Below, in pieces: positions 50,489 to 62,798 of a stretch of DNA of 64,000 bases (within the stretch, counting starts at the first letter, position 1; every line of letters begins with the position of its first letter). The stretch is from Hymenoscyphus infarciens (taxonomy: Eukaryota > Ascomycota > Leotiomycetes > Helotiales > Helotiaceae). A program made the translations under genes and the position numbers. Below the pieces are notes generated by a model. That model did no database searches and had not been told where the DNA came from. It worked only from the letters and a program-made list of their open reading frames with translations. The stretch covers positions 1-64,000 of the forward strand of contig LLCB01000015.1 in NCBI GenBank assembly GCA_001414345.1, in the 5' to 3' direction.

Positions 50489-51239
50489 GTTATTCTACAC
50501 CTGCGATGTCTGTTTTTCTCTGGCCTTAAAACGGGTGCTTGGGGTTTGCAGCAAATTGGGACTCCCACGCGAGAATATCGATACTTTTTTCCCTTTGTTA
50601 TGAAACGAATATAATTCGACTTTTTAGGTTGATGAGGGTGGTCGGGGAAGATTGGTTACCACCATGTATTTCTAGATGATTCCGACGTACCTCGAAGGAC
50701 CAGAATGGGTGGATCTGAATGATGGTGTGCGGAATTGTATGTATATGGGGTGGTCTTGTTCTTTTTGGGGGAGGCGCCTGAGTTTAATTGAGAAAAAGTT
50801 CTTTTTTTTTTTTGCCTGTGCCTTTATTCTTTGTGATTGCGTTCTCGGGAGTGAAGCAAAGTGCTATGTTTATGGATCCAGATCTTGCTTCATGTTGCCT
50901 TGTAAAATAAAGGCTGGCTAAATGGTCATATGCAAATTTGCAATAGTTGATCTCCTTGAAAGGATTCATTTAGCATCGAGATTTAATGGGCGTACTTCGG
51001 ACAAAATTCCCCGCGATTTAGGTGGGGCATTTCGAACCCCCCACCAAAGTGTCAGCGACCGATTCTCATTGTGACTCAAAATAGTTTTACTCGACCAAAC
51101 TCTTCAAGTTTCTGTGACTACTTCCTGCACTGTACGACGCCTCCTCCATGTATTTACGAAACAGACCTTGACTCGAAAAATACCGCAATCAATGTTTCCT
51201 TCCCAAAGTACCCAATAGCTTCTTCTCGAACACGCGACC
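50489..51239. other. Intergenic region VCX1 to DUF1308 gene
   Basis: It contains the VCX1 3' UTR, with an AAAATAAAG polyadenylation-like signal near 50905, and the promoter of the following gene. No other feature is recognised. Confidence 0.45.
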
Positions 51240-53124
51240 ATGGTCGAGGGAAACCCCTCTACTGTGGATAGCAGCGCAATTCCTTCCGAAGAAGGGTTGG
51301 AAGGGAAGACGGCGAACCTCAAGGTGGAGGAATTCAAGCACAATGGCTCTTCTACTGAAGTTGGTGATTCAGTGACAAAAGTTGGCCCGGAAATCGACCA
51401 TGAGAGACTGGGTGCTGAGATGCAAGAACGGTGCCGGATTTTGGTCACGGAGTTGGAGGAATACCAGGAATATTTGAAGAGGCATAGGAAGGAGAATGCC
51501 GTTGAGTTGAGGACTTTTAGGAGTGGGTTGAATGCGGAGATGAAGTTGATTAATAAGGTGTGTTTTCTTTCCCCTACTCCTGCTGGGGTATTTCCTTGAA
51601 ATGGTTTACTGATGGTTAGGAAACAGTTAGCAGCCAAAGACTCCTCAAACATCACAATTGCCCACTCAATCCGCTCCTCCAACTTCCTCTTCTACGCCTC
51701 CGTCTGGTCTACCGCAAAAACCTGTCGCGGAATCACAGCCCTCAGTCGTCGCTTCTATTGGGAACCACATGCCAAAACAACAACGATAAATCGTCATAAC
51801 CTCCCCGGTACAAAACACAAAGCACATAGTGCTGTGGCAGATATTGTCTGTGAAGATGGTCTGGAATGGGTGAAAGTCTCTTCTCACACCGAGAAGCGTA
51901 TAATTTGGGATTTCGCAAAAGCGGGTTGGGTTGCTGATTCGGATTCTGAGGGGGATTTCGAGGATGATGATGGAGGGGAGGCGGAGGGTTTGCTGAAGCA
52001 GGTTGAGACGCTTGTTAAGGCTTCGAAGGCGACGAGGGTTAGGTATAGGAATCCGAAGGTACGGCTGGTGTTACCTAGGGTTTCTAGAGAGCCGAAAGCA
52101 AAGGAGGTGGGTGTGGTGTTGCAGAGATTGAGAAACTTGGGGGTGGTTGTGCAGACTAAAGAGGACTTGGCAGAGGAGGAATTGAAATTGGTGGATGTGG
52201 TGGAGAGGTTGGTGCCGGATCGGTTTGAGGAGTTTTCGGAGGTGCTGAATATTGATTGTACGGTTATGTTGGCTTTTGTGAGCGATATCTCGCATGATAC
52301 TGTTGTTAGTATAGCCATTTTGGATGACCCCATTCCCTCCATCTATTTAGACTCAACTATGAGAATTCCTTGTAGCATAGAGGCAAACGTTAACTTTACG
52401 CAGGAAGAAGCAGATTGGCACAACAAAATGATCCAGAGCCAAGTAAAAACCCCCTCTACATGTCCTTTGCAGTCTCGCTAACACATAACCAACAGCGAAA
52501 ACTAGAAGCAGAGGAACACCTTCTACCATGTGTAGAGACCCTACTCTTCCTCAACTTCTATACATAAAAAGCTAATCAGAATCTTTATAGGTCCTATGGC
52601 CAGCATGCGGATCCAAAAACCTAGTCTGCACCCGTGAAGCAGCAAGCCGCATGCTCGAAATCGTAAACACGATAGGAACCGACACCGAGAAAGCTCGTAC
52701 CTCCCTCCTCCTCTCCACGCCCGTCCCTCCTTCCCCATCATCCTCATTTCCCTCAAACACCCCTCCGCTCACACAATCCCAAACCATCACCGCTTTCCAA
52801 ACTCACTCCCAATACCCCATCCCCTCAACCTGGCAAATCCCCATCGAAATCGTCCCCGTCGATATCCCAAGCCTGCTTGCTGAACTCCCCGCTTCTGCAA
52901 AGGTGGTATCAGAGAAGCTGAGTGAGATGAACCGATCTGTCTTGATATATGGGTGGTGGAGTGGGAGGACGACTATTACTAGTAATCGTGCGGTGGTTAG
53001 GGATGTGGAGGGGCCGATTGAGGAGTTTAGAGAAGGGGAGGAGAGGGGACCTAGTGTTTGGAGCTGTAGTAAGCCGAGGAGTTTGGTGGGGAAGGAGAAG
53101 GAGAGGAGGGGGAAGGTTGAGTGA
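51240..53124 (+). CDS. DUF1308 (UPF0415/C7orf25-like) protein
   Basis: The function is unknown; the domain is conserved from fungi to animals. Exons are 51240-51557, 51627-52442, 52496-52531 and 52591-53124 (567 aa, in frame). The 36-nt third exon is supported because only splicing at TGT|GTAGAG and TATAG|GTC keeps the frame and gives the continuous block HLLPCVLWPACGSKNLVCTR. The N-terminal about 60 residues are acidic and low-complexity. A helical segment with ELEEYQEYLKRH follows. Exon 2 holds the domain core (IVCEDGLEWVKVSS and KRIIWDFAKAGW near residue 190) and an acidic patch. The LNIDCTVMLAFVSDISH block near 325 looks like the start of the conserved C-terminal region. The C-terminal tail is basic. 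Confidence 0.8.
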
Positions 53125-54143
53125 GTTTGTCAAGGGGAGATGGGATGGGTGAATGAAGGAGTGTGGGTGTGGCTGAGATGCCTTTTTTGGGAAGCGAAAA
53201 TAACAAAGGGGTTGGGAAATGGTAGAAAGGGGGCGCCGAAGGGGAGATTAGATCTGGGTATATTGACCTGGGAGATGAATTCATGAATAGAAATACCCTA
53301 AATAGAGGAGCAAGAAATAAAAAATAAATCTGTACTGACTCCGTTCTCCCACCCATGATGATGAAAGCATGGGCAATCCTGCTCATGTAACCCTTTCACT
53401 ACAAATCATCCATTTGTTAGCTTACTCGACGTTTTTGTAGCTTACTAGATATTCATTGGTTTACTCGCAACTCTTTTTTGGACCCCAATTCTCTCGTTGG
53501 CTTACCCGTGGCTCATCAGTGGCTTATCAGTGGCTTATCAGTGTGGCTTATCCGTGGCTTACTCGTGGTTTACTCGTGGCTTACCCAAAAGGAGGATTGG
53601 GGGCCAAAAAAGGCGACGTTACACAAACTGTCGGAAATGGTCTCTGTAGGGTAGGACTAGGCATTCTCTTTGATAGTAAATTGTCTTCATGCGCGATTTA
53701 CTTAGTTACGTATATAAATAGAAAATCTTTAGCTACCATTGGTTTTCTAATCCTTTCGAGAAGTTTTATTTTCCGAACATCGCTCTATTTACAGGTAATC
53801 TACCAAGAGACTGTTCTCGAATGACTGGGCTATTTGTAGGTAAAGTAGGAATAGCGGGGGTGAGTAGTAATACAAGAGGTATACGAATGGTGTGCGGGGG
53901 TTTGTTTTGGGGTGAGAAATGGTTGGTTTTGGAACGGTGCGTCAGGCAAAGAGCATTTTTGCAATGCTTCATTGGCCACTCTAATATAGAGAATAAACAT
54001 TCATTCGCTAAGATTTTGACTTGGTTCGTGATTCCCCATTTCCATTTCCATTATCCAGGTAGGCCCAACTCCAGCGCTCCATGCCAGAGTGTATAACTCC
54101 AAATCAAACCTCCCAGGGACGGCCAAACAAGATGATATTGAAA
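53125..54143. other. Intergenic region with a short minisatellite
   Basis: At 53495-53590 a TGGCTTA(C/T)(C/T)AG-type unit of 10-12 bp is repeated about eight times imperfectly. No gene is supported; frames such as 53456-53824 run through this repeat. Confidence 0.5.
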
Positions 54144-55188
54144 TCAATGCTTAGCACGCTTAGACTTCCGTCCTCCACTAGCCTCACTCTTCTGCTTCAA
54201 CTTTGCAGCTGCAGCTTGAAAAGCTTCCTCGGAAGGCATTCCATCATCTTCATCGTCATCCTCGTCTGAAACTCTCTTCTTGCCTTTCTTTCCTGCCTTG
54301 CTTTTCGACTTCTTATTCTCACTGCCATATTTCGCCTCCAGGTGAGCAAAGAAGTCCCCACGTCCTGCTTGTTTCTTCTGAATCAGAGCTGCCAGGTCGT
54401 CTTCGCCACTCTTTTTCTTGCTACCACCACCACTATTTTTCTCAGATATCTCCTTAGAATATTCTTCCGCTTCTTCCGCCTCTTTCCTCGCCTTCTTCAT
54501 GCGGTTCTCCTTTTGCTTCGCGGTCTCCTTGGTATATGCAGAATAAGCCTCAACATCGTTCTCCGCAATCGCTTCATCGATAATCGCCTTGAACCTATCC
54601 TCATCCTCCAACGGGTCACTCAACATAACAGTTGCATAAATGCCACTCCATTTGCCCTTGGAATTGGTGTATGCATTGAGCAAATCGTCCTTCTCTTCCT
54701 CCGATCCCTTGTACCCTTTTGAAAATGCCTCAATGGATTCGGTGGTTATTACGTCGCGGAATTGCTCAGAGTAATACTCGGACCAGCTGAAGCCGTCTGC
54801 ATCGATTGATTCTGAGGTCGAACCGGTGACGTCGTAACGTTTTCTGCGGACGGGGTCGGAGAGGATGGCGTATGCGAAGGCGACTTCTTGGAAATTGGTG
54901 TGGGCTTCTTCTTTGAGGTGTTCGGGGGATTTGTCTTTGGGTTGAGTTAGTGGAGTTCAACATAGAATAGAGCTCTAGATCGAGATCGAGCGTAAAGACT
55001 GTGAATGAAGAAGATCGAGAGAAAGAGAACTGACCAGGGTGATGCTTCAACGCAGCCTTGCGATATGCCGACTTGATCTCATCCGCGGTTGCGCTTTTCT
55101 CGAGTCCAAGGACTGTGTAGGGTTCAACAGATGGAGGCTCTTCATCAAAGAGCTCCTCTTCTTCGTCTCTGCGTTTTGTGGATGGCAT
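54144..55188 (-). CDS. J-domain protein of the DNAJC9 type
   Basis: J-proteins stimulate Hsp70 ATPase. DNAJC9 of animals also acts as a histone co-chaperone, and whether this fungal relative does is inference. Exons 55188-55035 and 54934-54144 (314 aa) flank a 100-bp intron that splits the Asp codon of the HPD motif. The J domain occupies about residues 22-95: YTVLGLEKSATADEIKSAYR, HPD at 50-52, then FAYAILSDPVRRKRYD. It is followed by the DNAJC9-like acidic/aromatic segment (WSEYYSEQF) and helices. The C-terminal third is Lys/Glu/Ser-rich and ends in a basic cluster (GGRKSKRAKH), probably a nuclear localisation signal. Confidence 0.9.
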
Positions 55189-56087
55189 TTTGAAAGGCTG
55201 TGTGGTGTGTATGTGTACTGTTGGTGGTGGATCTTGGGAGGACGTTTCTCGTGGGACGCGCTTCGAGATGTCTTGGCGCGATGTCGCGTAAAGTTATTAA
55301 ATAAGGTGTTAAATAACTAGGAAACTGCCGCCCCACTTCGACGTACCGCAAACACCAACGCCATGGATCTCTCTGAATTCACCTCCATAGAGACCTATTA
55401 CGCAAGTGGGGGAAGTCAGTACCCAAGCTACTGGTACCAAAGCCGCTTTAGAATCCCTGCTCTCGACATACTCACTCTACAAGATTTGTTAGTAACACCA
55501 CCAAAAGTCACCTCCATCAAATCTGAAGATACAATAAAGACCGGATGCCCCAATTTACAATGGTAGTATCCTATTGGGATTTTTTTAATTCTCATTCTGG
55601 GGCGCAAAGTTATAGCCGTCTGAAAGTTGTATAAAAGCGGCTCTAGAACGACCGCGTTAGTATTTCGCTGCAAAGTGCAACAAAAATTGTACCCCTGTAT
55701 TACCCCCAGGTTTTACCTTGAGCTTGAGCTAGTTGCAGCATCTAGGTAGGAGATCCAGGCAATGCTCTTCATACACCTCCTTCCCCACTTACTGTGTGGA
55801 AAGTAGAGAGAAGTATTGTTTTGAAAGTTCTTAGGAGAAGCAAGAATGTTTCTAATAATTCTTTTGAACCTTCTCACTTTCAATTACCCTGGACGACTTC
55901 GTAGTAATTCTAGCCCAGGCTCCCAAAACTCAATATCATAACATTTAGGAGCGGATCAAAAGACGTGGACTCAAGGGGCTCGCTTGGACCGTGCGGCTTA
56001 ACCCCACCATTTTAAACTCGACTTGCCCCTCAGGCTTTATCCTCTACATTCACACCTTCATCCTCTCTCCCTCGAACTTCCACCGAA
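55189..56087. other. Divergent upstream region of the J-protein gene and HEM3
   Basis: It holds two promoters. A 67-codon frame at 55363-55566 starts with a reasonable ATG but has no family resemblance, and I do not call it. Otherwise nothing is recognised. Confidence 0.45.
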
Positions 56088-57170
56088 ATGGCCACTCACG
56101 AACAAAAGGAGTCAACCTCCTCCCGCGACCGCCTCGATCCCACCCTCACCAACGAAAAACACGACCATGTATCCCCCAAAAAGAAGATCAACATCGGCAC
56201 CCGACGCTCCGCCCTCGCAGTAATCCAAGCCGAATTGGTAGAGAGATCACTAAAGAAGACACACCCAGAAATCGACTTCGAGATCCACGCCATGGCCACA
56301 ATGGGTGACAAAAACCAAGTCACTCCACTCCACGACTTCGGCGCAAAGAGCTTATGGACACATGAATTGGAAGCGCAACTTTTGGAAGAGAAGTTGGATA
56401 TCGTGGTTCATTGTTTGAAGGACATGCCGACGCAATTACCGCCCAAGTGCATTATTGGGTGTATTATGGAGCGGGAGGATCCCAGGGATGTGGTGGTTAT
56501 GAAGAAGGGGCTGGAGTTTAAGAGTTTGGCGGAGTTGCCGGATGGTGCTGTGGTTGGGACGAGCAGTGTGAGACGGAGTGCGCAGATCAAGTTGAAGTAC
56601 CCGACTTTGAAGTTCAAGGACGTGAGAGGAAATTTGGGAACGAGATTGGGCAAGCTGGATGCGGAAGATGGGGAATACTCATGTTTGGTTTTGGCAGCGG
56701 CTGGAATACTCCGAATGGATTGGGGAAACAGGATTACGCAATATCTGGATTCAAAGACGCCTGGTGGAGGAATGTTATATGCAGTAGGTCAAGGGGCACT
56801 TGCAATTGAGATTCGAGATGGGGATGAAAAGGTTCTGGAAATCTTGAGTCCATTAATGGACGAAAGAGCCACTCTTGCTGGAACAGCAGAGAGAAGTCTT
56901 ATGCGTACATTGGAGGGAGGCTGCAGTGTGCCAATTGGAGTTGAAACGACTTGGATTGAGCAAGGCAAGCTGCTAATGAAGGCAATTGTGGTTAGTCTGG
57001 ACGGAAAGGAGAGCGTGGAATCAGAGAGACTAGATGAGATTCTAAACGTCAAGGACGCAGATGAATTTGGATGGAAACTCGCTCAGGATCTGGTAGAGAA
57101 GGGTGCTGCTAAGATCTTGGAGGCTATCAATTTGAACCGGCCGGTAATCGCAGAAGGTGGCAATGCGTAA
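56088..57170 (+). CDS. HEM3: Porphobilinogen deaminase (hydroxymethylbilane synthase)
   Basis: It condenses four porphobilinogen molecules into hydroxymethylbilane, the third step of heme synthesis, in the cytosol. The gene is intronless and encodes 360 aa. Family motifs in order: IGTRRSALA (36-44), HCLKDMPTQLP (108-118), GTSSVRR (157-163), VRGNLGTRL (179-187), and the loop EGGCSVPIG, in which Cys279 carries the covalent dipyrromethane cofactor. All expected arginines for substrate binding appear present. The N-terminal about 32 residues are hydrophilic and longer than in bacterial enzymes. The stop lies 167 bp from the convergent GCV3 stop. Confidence 0.96.
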   Translation: MATHEQKESTSSRDRLDPTLTNEKHDHVSPKKKINIGTRRSALAVIQAELVERSLKKTHPEIDFEIHAMATMGDKNQVTPLHDFGAKSLWTHELEAQLLEEKLDIVVHCLKDMPTQLPPKCIIGCIMEREDPRDVVVMKKGLEFKSLAELPDGAVVGTSSVRRSAQIKLKYPTLKFKDVRGNLGTRLGKLDAEDGEYSCLVLAAAGILRMDWGNRITQYLDSKTPGGGMLYAVGQGALAIEIRDGDEKVLEILSPLMDERATLAGTAERSLMRTLEGGCSVPIGVETTWIEQGKLLMKAIVVSLDGKESVESERLDEILNVKDADEFGWKLAQDLVEKGAAKILEAINLNRPVIAEGGNA

Positions 57171-57337
57171 ATATCTCCTGGAGAAACCGGGGTGTTGCAC
57201 AACAAATATTGCTGGTAGCAGACTTGGCTCCGAAAATGGTGCATCTACCTACTCAACTCCGATACCAATTCGCCTCCCAAACAAGATACTGCAGTCATGT
57301 TGAAGTGCCACATTTCCATTTTGTGCGCCCCTCCCAA

Positions 57338-57927
57338 TTACTCCTCTGTGAACTCTTTGTATGCTGCGTGGTCCATCAGGCCATCCAAATCCTTGACTCC
57401 TGCTTCACCGACCTCCACTTTTGCAACCCATCCACCACCCGACGAATCATCCTCCGGGCCTACGTTGATTGCACCTGGCTTCTCCTCGAGCAGAGTGTTG
57501 ACAGATGTGATGGTGCAGCTGATGGGCGAGTTGATATCTGAAGCCGACTTGACTGACTCCACCGCTCCGATTGAATCGCCTGCTCCGACCTCTAGTGGCA
57601 CGGTTGGAAGCTCGACGTAGACGACATCACCGAGGGCGTGTGCTGCGTAATCCGAGATACCAATGGTTGCGGTTTTCTTGTCGTCGGAGAGTTCAACCCA
57701 TTCGTGGTCCTTGGTATACTTCTTTACCATTACTAGCGCGTTATCAGCATCATCGTCACCCAGCCGTGATACCATGATACCATGATACCAGGAAACCAAT
57801 TACCTGATGGAGAAGCTGAGAAGGCGCGCGAGGGGAAAGCAGAGGGCCGCCATGATAGTGTGTTTGCCCTCGACAAGGCGGTCAACCGCGAGGCCGCTGG
57901 ACGTAGAGTTCGTGCGATTGAAGCCAT
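57338..57927 (-). CDS. GCV3: Glycine cleavage system H protein, mitochondrial
   Basis: The H protein shuttles the aminomethyl group between the P, T and L proteins of the mitochondrial glycine decarboxylase on a lipoyl arm. Exons 57927-57804 and 57732-57338 (172 aa) flank a 71-bp intron. The start is the ATG opening a classic mitochondrial presequence (residues 1-40, rich in Arg, Ser and Ala and free of acidic residues). The mature part begins near VKKYTKDHEWVEL. The lipoylation site is Lys103 in AVESVKSASDI. The C-terminal helix KDLDGLMDHAAYKEF is conserved. The intron contains three near-perfect copies of ATGATACC. Confidence 0.95.
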
Positions 57928-58715
57928 TTTGTTTGTTTGGTGTCGAAAGTCGGGAGAGCCCAAGATCCAAGATCCAAAATATGCTTCGGCAACGGGCTCA
58001 AAGGCTCCGGAGTCGGAGGTCTGATCGGAAGCAACTTTTGGAGCAGAGCAGGGGAGGGGGCACCCTTAGCGACCCCACCAAGGCACCTCACGACTACTCG
58101 TAGATTGCCACAACAAATCAACATTTATGCCTTGGGACAACACACCACCCGCAATCCTCAATTTGGCCGTAGATGCATCCATGCGCCTGTCCAGTGCAGA
58201 ATTTCTCGTTTGTTGGAGTAGCTGAAGTGCTTGCTGCCCAATTGCCTGCGTCGTCGCGTGGAAATCAACAAACACGCGCCGTCACTGTGTCTGTGTTCCA
58301 GCTAGCGGCATACCAACTTGCCAAGGCCGCCCGCCAGGGGGGGGGGAGTGGGTTATCTTCGTCGGAATAACCTCAAATCAAACCCAAATCGGCACTTCAA
58401 GTCTAGCCTCTGCCCGCATTGAGAGACTGTGCCTTGCTCTCCATCCCGAGTCATTCATTTGCAAGAGAGCAGATCAGCTAAGATAATCCGGCAGTTCTGA
58501 TCACGCTTCTCGGGACCGCGACCGCCAGCTCCAGCTGCCCTGGGCTATTGATCTATTGACCTCAACCTCGACCTCGACCTCGACCTCGACCTCGCACACA
58601 AAAACACCTCACCCACCTGCCGATTTCTTCAGCCTTGTTCAGTCAAGGCACCGCACCCGGCATTCTGGATTCCTCTACGCTCTCTGCTGGCTCGCCAGCC
58701 CAATTTCACGACGCC
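57928..58715. other. Divergent upstream region GCV3/TEM1
   Basis: It contains the promoters of two divergent genes, a G9 run near 58340 and a (CTCGAC)n repeat at 58563-58597 in the probable TEM1 leader. Short overlapping frames are not supported. Confidence 0.45.
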
Positions 58716-59808
58716 ATGGAGAACACGATGGAGAACGAGGGGGCATACGATACACGGGGGGAGGGACAGGATGACACAATGGGCGGCACCGAAGAATCAC
58801 AATCGCACTCGCACTCGCACACGCCTACGCACAGCAATGGCTTCCTCGATCGACGACACGGCCAGTCGCATTCTGCCGACTTCCCTCCCTCCCAGCAAGG
58901 TTATCCTGATTCTCCCACCCCCGATGCCGACGCCAGATACCCAACTCCCCCGACAGCCTTTGCTCCTTCCATCTCCCGACCCAATTCCGGCCTCTCGGGT
59001 AATGGTGCCTACTCCAACATGCAGTCGTCGTACCAAGATCAGAATGCTCGCGGCGCTACGAGTGGAGAGGCGGGACGGAATAAGAACAGCGTGGTGATCA
59101 AGGTCGGCATGGTTGGCGATGCACAAATCGGCAAGACATCGTTAATGGTCAAATATGTCGAGGGGAGTTGGGACGAGGACTATATCCAAACGCTGGGGGT
59201 TAATTTCATGGAAAAGACTATTTCGATACGCAATACCGAGATTACCTTTTCCATTTGGGATTTGGGAGGACAGCGGGAATTTGTCAACATGTTGCCCCTG
59301 GTATGCAATGACGCGGTGGCGATTTTGTTCATGTTCGACTTGACGCGGAAGAGTACTTTGAACAGCATCAAGGAATGGTACCGCCAAGGACGAGGATTCA
59401 ACAAGACGGCCATTCCATTTCTCGTCGGTACCAAATATGACCATTTCGTCAACTTTCCCCGCGAGGACCAAGAGGAAATATCAAATCAGGTGAGCAAAAT
59501 CCTTGTTTTGACAAGAGCCGCAATTTGCCACTTTTTTAATATTTATTTACCTCAATACGCATACTAACATCATCTGCCAGGCACGGAGGTTCGCTAAAGC
59601 AATGAGAGCAAGTCTCATCTTCAGCAGTACAAGTCACAGCATCAACGTACAAAAGGTAATTTACCCCACCAAAACCATCAACTTAATACTCACAATCCTC
59701 CCACAGATCTTCAAAATTGTCCTCTCCAAAGCCTTCGACCTGAAATGCACAATCCCTGAAATCGAGAACGTCGGCGAACCCCTTCTCCTCTACCAATCCG
59801 TCGGTTGA
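58716..59808 (+). CDS. TEM1: Tem1/Spg1 septation-signalling Ras-like GTPase
   Basis: This small GTPase triggers the septation initiation / mitotic exit network at spindle pole bodies. Exons are 58716-59489, 59581-59655 and 59707-59808 (316 aa), all GT-AG. An N-terminal extension of about 124 residues is His/Ser/Pro-rich and low-complexity; such extensions occur in filamentous fungi. The GTPase domain begins at VVIKVGMVGD: P-loop GDAQIGKTS (134-142), switch I with QTLGVNF, switch II WDLGGQ (181-186), and GTKYD (238-242) in place of NKxD, the last typical of Tem1/Spg1. There is no C-terminal CAAX box, also typical. The start is the first ATG in frame. Upstream in-frame codons lack ATG. Confidence 0.93.
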
Positions 59809-60982
59809 TCCCTCTCTCCGCGTTCTTCCTCCCAGAGGAAGAACCGGTGTCGTTACTCAATGATGTTCTAGAGCAAGACGGGAAGAGTTCCTGCCTAGAT
59901 GATAGACGATAGTAATCTCGGGCAGCCACGTACTTTAATGAGAAGAATGACTAACCTGAATTTTCTTGCATGATTTTTTGCTTCTTGTTGGCATGAAAAT
60001 GACTTTATGGCACAATATCATGAATGAGAAACAAACCACGAATTTGGGAAGGGGGCGGTTGGCTTTGTGGGAGCTTGGCTTTGGCATAGGAAAAACTTGG
60101 GGAGAAGCATAATCCATTTTTCTTCTTTCCATACTTGCTCTGTATCCTATTGCATATCTTTGTTGTTTGCATATCTTTGTTGTTTTAGCAGGTCGTTAAA
60201 GGTGTCTATTTGTGGTTTTCTATGACGACTGTCTGTTTTGAGAATACTACAACGGTACAATGAAAGAAAGCACCCTCGATGGAGTCTCACATGACAACTG
60301 CAGTACCTTTTTTCTCATATGTATTATTGATAGTACATAATTCGCCTTGCTCGAGTCATTGCTCTAAAATGGAGAAAACGTGCTCTAATTTTTCAAACAA
60401 TCTCGAGCAGTATTCATTATCCTAGACTATTTCGAAACGTGGTTTGAGATCTCTGCTCTGTTGTGGAAGCTATGCCATTTAGACAGCGAGGTCCAGACTC
60501 GCTTTGAAGAAATGAGAAGGCCTCGGAAATCACTCTCTCAATAACGGTGGTCTGCCGTCTCGATTCTCAGCAAAAACGTGCTCTCAAAGATGTGCAAAAC
60601 TAGGTCCTTGGCTTAATTGAAAAGTAAGTCCAGGCGGTGACATCGACTGGTTCTGTTGATAAGTAGAGTGATATTCTTTTCAACGATATCTATCACTTTA
60701 ACTGGATAAGCAAAAGTAAAGTAGGTGTTCACGAAAGAACGCCCACTTCTATTACAAGCGAAAGAATGAAAGGATAGTCGCCGTTATTATTAATTCTACG
60801 TGAACTACAGTACGAAAGAGCAACAATTGAGTTACACAATTGACGAGTTGCTTTCCATAAAAGGTGGAGCAAAGTAATAATACACTTCCACCATCAGTAT
60901 CAGGACCATACAAAACTTACTCCTTGCCTCTGAAAGGCGACGCCACTCTTGCAAACCAGGTTGACCGACCACACTGGCTCTT
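59809..60982. other. Convergent intergenic region TEM1/PLAC8 gene
   Basis: It contains two facing 3' UTRs. No gene, repeat or RNA is recognised. Short direct repeats such as GCATATCTTTGTTGTTT (60150-60185) are present. Confidence 0.45.
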
Positions 60983-62798
60983 TTACTCTTGGACACTGCC
61001 CGATCCCGCCAACGAATCATCGTCAGAATCATCAGCAATCCCATCATCGCTTCTCGTGTGTCTACCCGCACGGGCGGCCGCCTCCAAAATCCTAGCTTGG
61101 TTGTGGCTTGAAGCATAGCCCACCGTATGTCCCTTAGATTCAAGGAATTTTGCAAATGAGAGCTGTGCAGAATGCTCAGAAGTGCCGTACTCATCAATCG
61201 CTGACTTGGCTTCATTGACTCCCCAACTCTTTTGCTTTCCCTTGCTGTTGACTTTTGGTTGGGTTCCTTGATTTTGGCGACGGCTTTGCCTATCCGAAGG
61301 TGTGGTGTCACTGGTGTTGATTGTAGGCATTGTTCGTGAAGTCACCAATCTCTTGACATCGTTTCTTGTTTGGCGCATCTCTTCTTGTCTGGTAGCGCCC
61401 ATTCCTGCTTTGACGTGCTCTCCATTCTCCAAACTAATGGGAGCAGAAATCTCTGCGTTTTCTGCAACATGATGCATGCCCTTTTGGTCTTCTGACGAGG
61501 AGTCAGGTGAGGAAATCGGACAGCTAGATAAACGATGTACATAGAATTGAGGATTTTTCTCCTTGTTGCTTGGACCACTGATTGTCTGGTAAGGTCTGCT
61601 GCCTAGTACCTCGGTTGGACAATCGGCGAGAACGTGCTGAAGGTTTGAATCACGTCTATGAGACGAATCGTCTGCTTTTGTGTTCTTCGCGTTGGAATGC
61701 TTGAGCTCGTGTTGGGAGGTAGATCCGGGGAGGGTGGTTGACTTCTCACAATTCCCCAAATCGTGTTGGGTAAGAGGAATGTCGACGAAGATTGCCTCAC
61801 AGTCTTCGAGTGAGTGTGAGGATAATACACCCTCATCTCTTTCTTGGCATACTCCAGTTGAGACACTGCCATTTGTTCGAGCAGTCATAGACGAGGAGGT
61901 ATACTCGTTGCCGTTGCCTGGCATCATTCGTTGCTTGCCTTCCCCTAACGGTAACAACTCCTCTCCGTCATCATCGCTTGGTGTCAAATATGCAGAACTT
62001 AGCTTTGATCTTCGTTGTGCCTTTGGAGACTTTCCAAGTTTTTTGACTGCCGCCATGCTGGGTCGAGTAACGGGATTGCCGGCACCAGATTGTGACATCT
62101 CTGGATGAGCGTTACCGGGGACTTGAGGACTGCTTCCAGATGGTTGATCTTGAGTTGGGCGAGGAGATAAATAAGCCATCGGCGGATTGAGTCTAGGCTG
62201 CTCAGTTTGTATACCTTGTTGTTCCAAGTACTTTGCGTACTCTTTGCTGTTCCTGAGTTTCAGAAGTCCCTCTCGAGCTCGAATCTCTCTATCCATGTTG
62301 ACCAGAGTACATCTATCGCAGAAATATGATATGGCGCAGTCCGTTCCCATATCGCCTTTGATGCCATATCTACCGCGCACAGCAGCTCGCTCAAAGCAGA
62401 TCATTACCGCTAAAGACCATTAGCAAGTACTTGATAGCCATGAAGATGGAGAGGGAGGAGGAGGAGGACTTACCATGGAATGGGTAAAAATGCATCACAA
62501 TATAGTAGGCCCAGCACATCCCATTGCAGCCATCTTTCGCTGTCCATGCAGAGTCATCAGCGGACTGGCCTCGCGCAAGGCGTGCTCTACGCCACTCTAT
62601 CTTCCCATACAAGACACAAGGAACAAATATGGCTTCTGTTAGTGCATTGCAGTCACCAGGTTCTTTACAAAACTGATTCATCCAACCGTCATACGTTGAT
62701 CCGTCATCATTATTCTCGTCGACAGGAAGGTTGGGATAAGCAGCTATGTAAGCTTCGATGGGCTGGGTTGCAGCGGGAGTTTTGTTGTTGTTTGGCAT
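60983..62798 (-). CDS. PLAC8-family cysteine-rich protein with long disordered tail
   Basis: PLAC8 (Cys-rich, FCR/PCR-like) proteins are often membrane-associated, and some plant and yeast members affect metal or calcium handling. The role here is unknown. Exons 62798-62474 and 62409-60983 (583 aa) flank a 64-bp intron with CTAATGG before the AG. The PLAC8 domain covers about residues 38-150: W-x3-FC near 39-44, C50, PCVLYGKI (60-67), CNGMC (91-95), then after the intron VRGRYGIKGD..TDC (133) and FCDRC (138-142) followed by MDREIRAREG. Residues 160-583 are hydrophilic, Ser/Gln/Asn-rich and probably disordered, ending in an acidic patch. The start at MPNNN is chosen over an upstream in-frame ATG at 62888 because the extension has no support. 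Confidence 0.88.

Noticed and set aside
55363..55566. 67-codon frame between the J-protein gene and HEM3
   Set aside because: It is short, with no similarity recognised. It could be real, but nothing beyond an ATG and a stop supports it.
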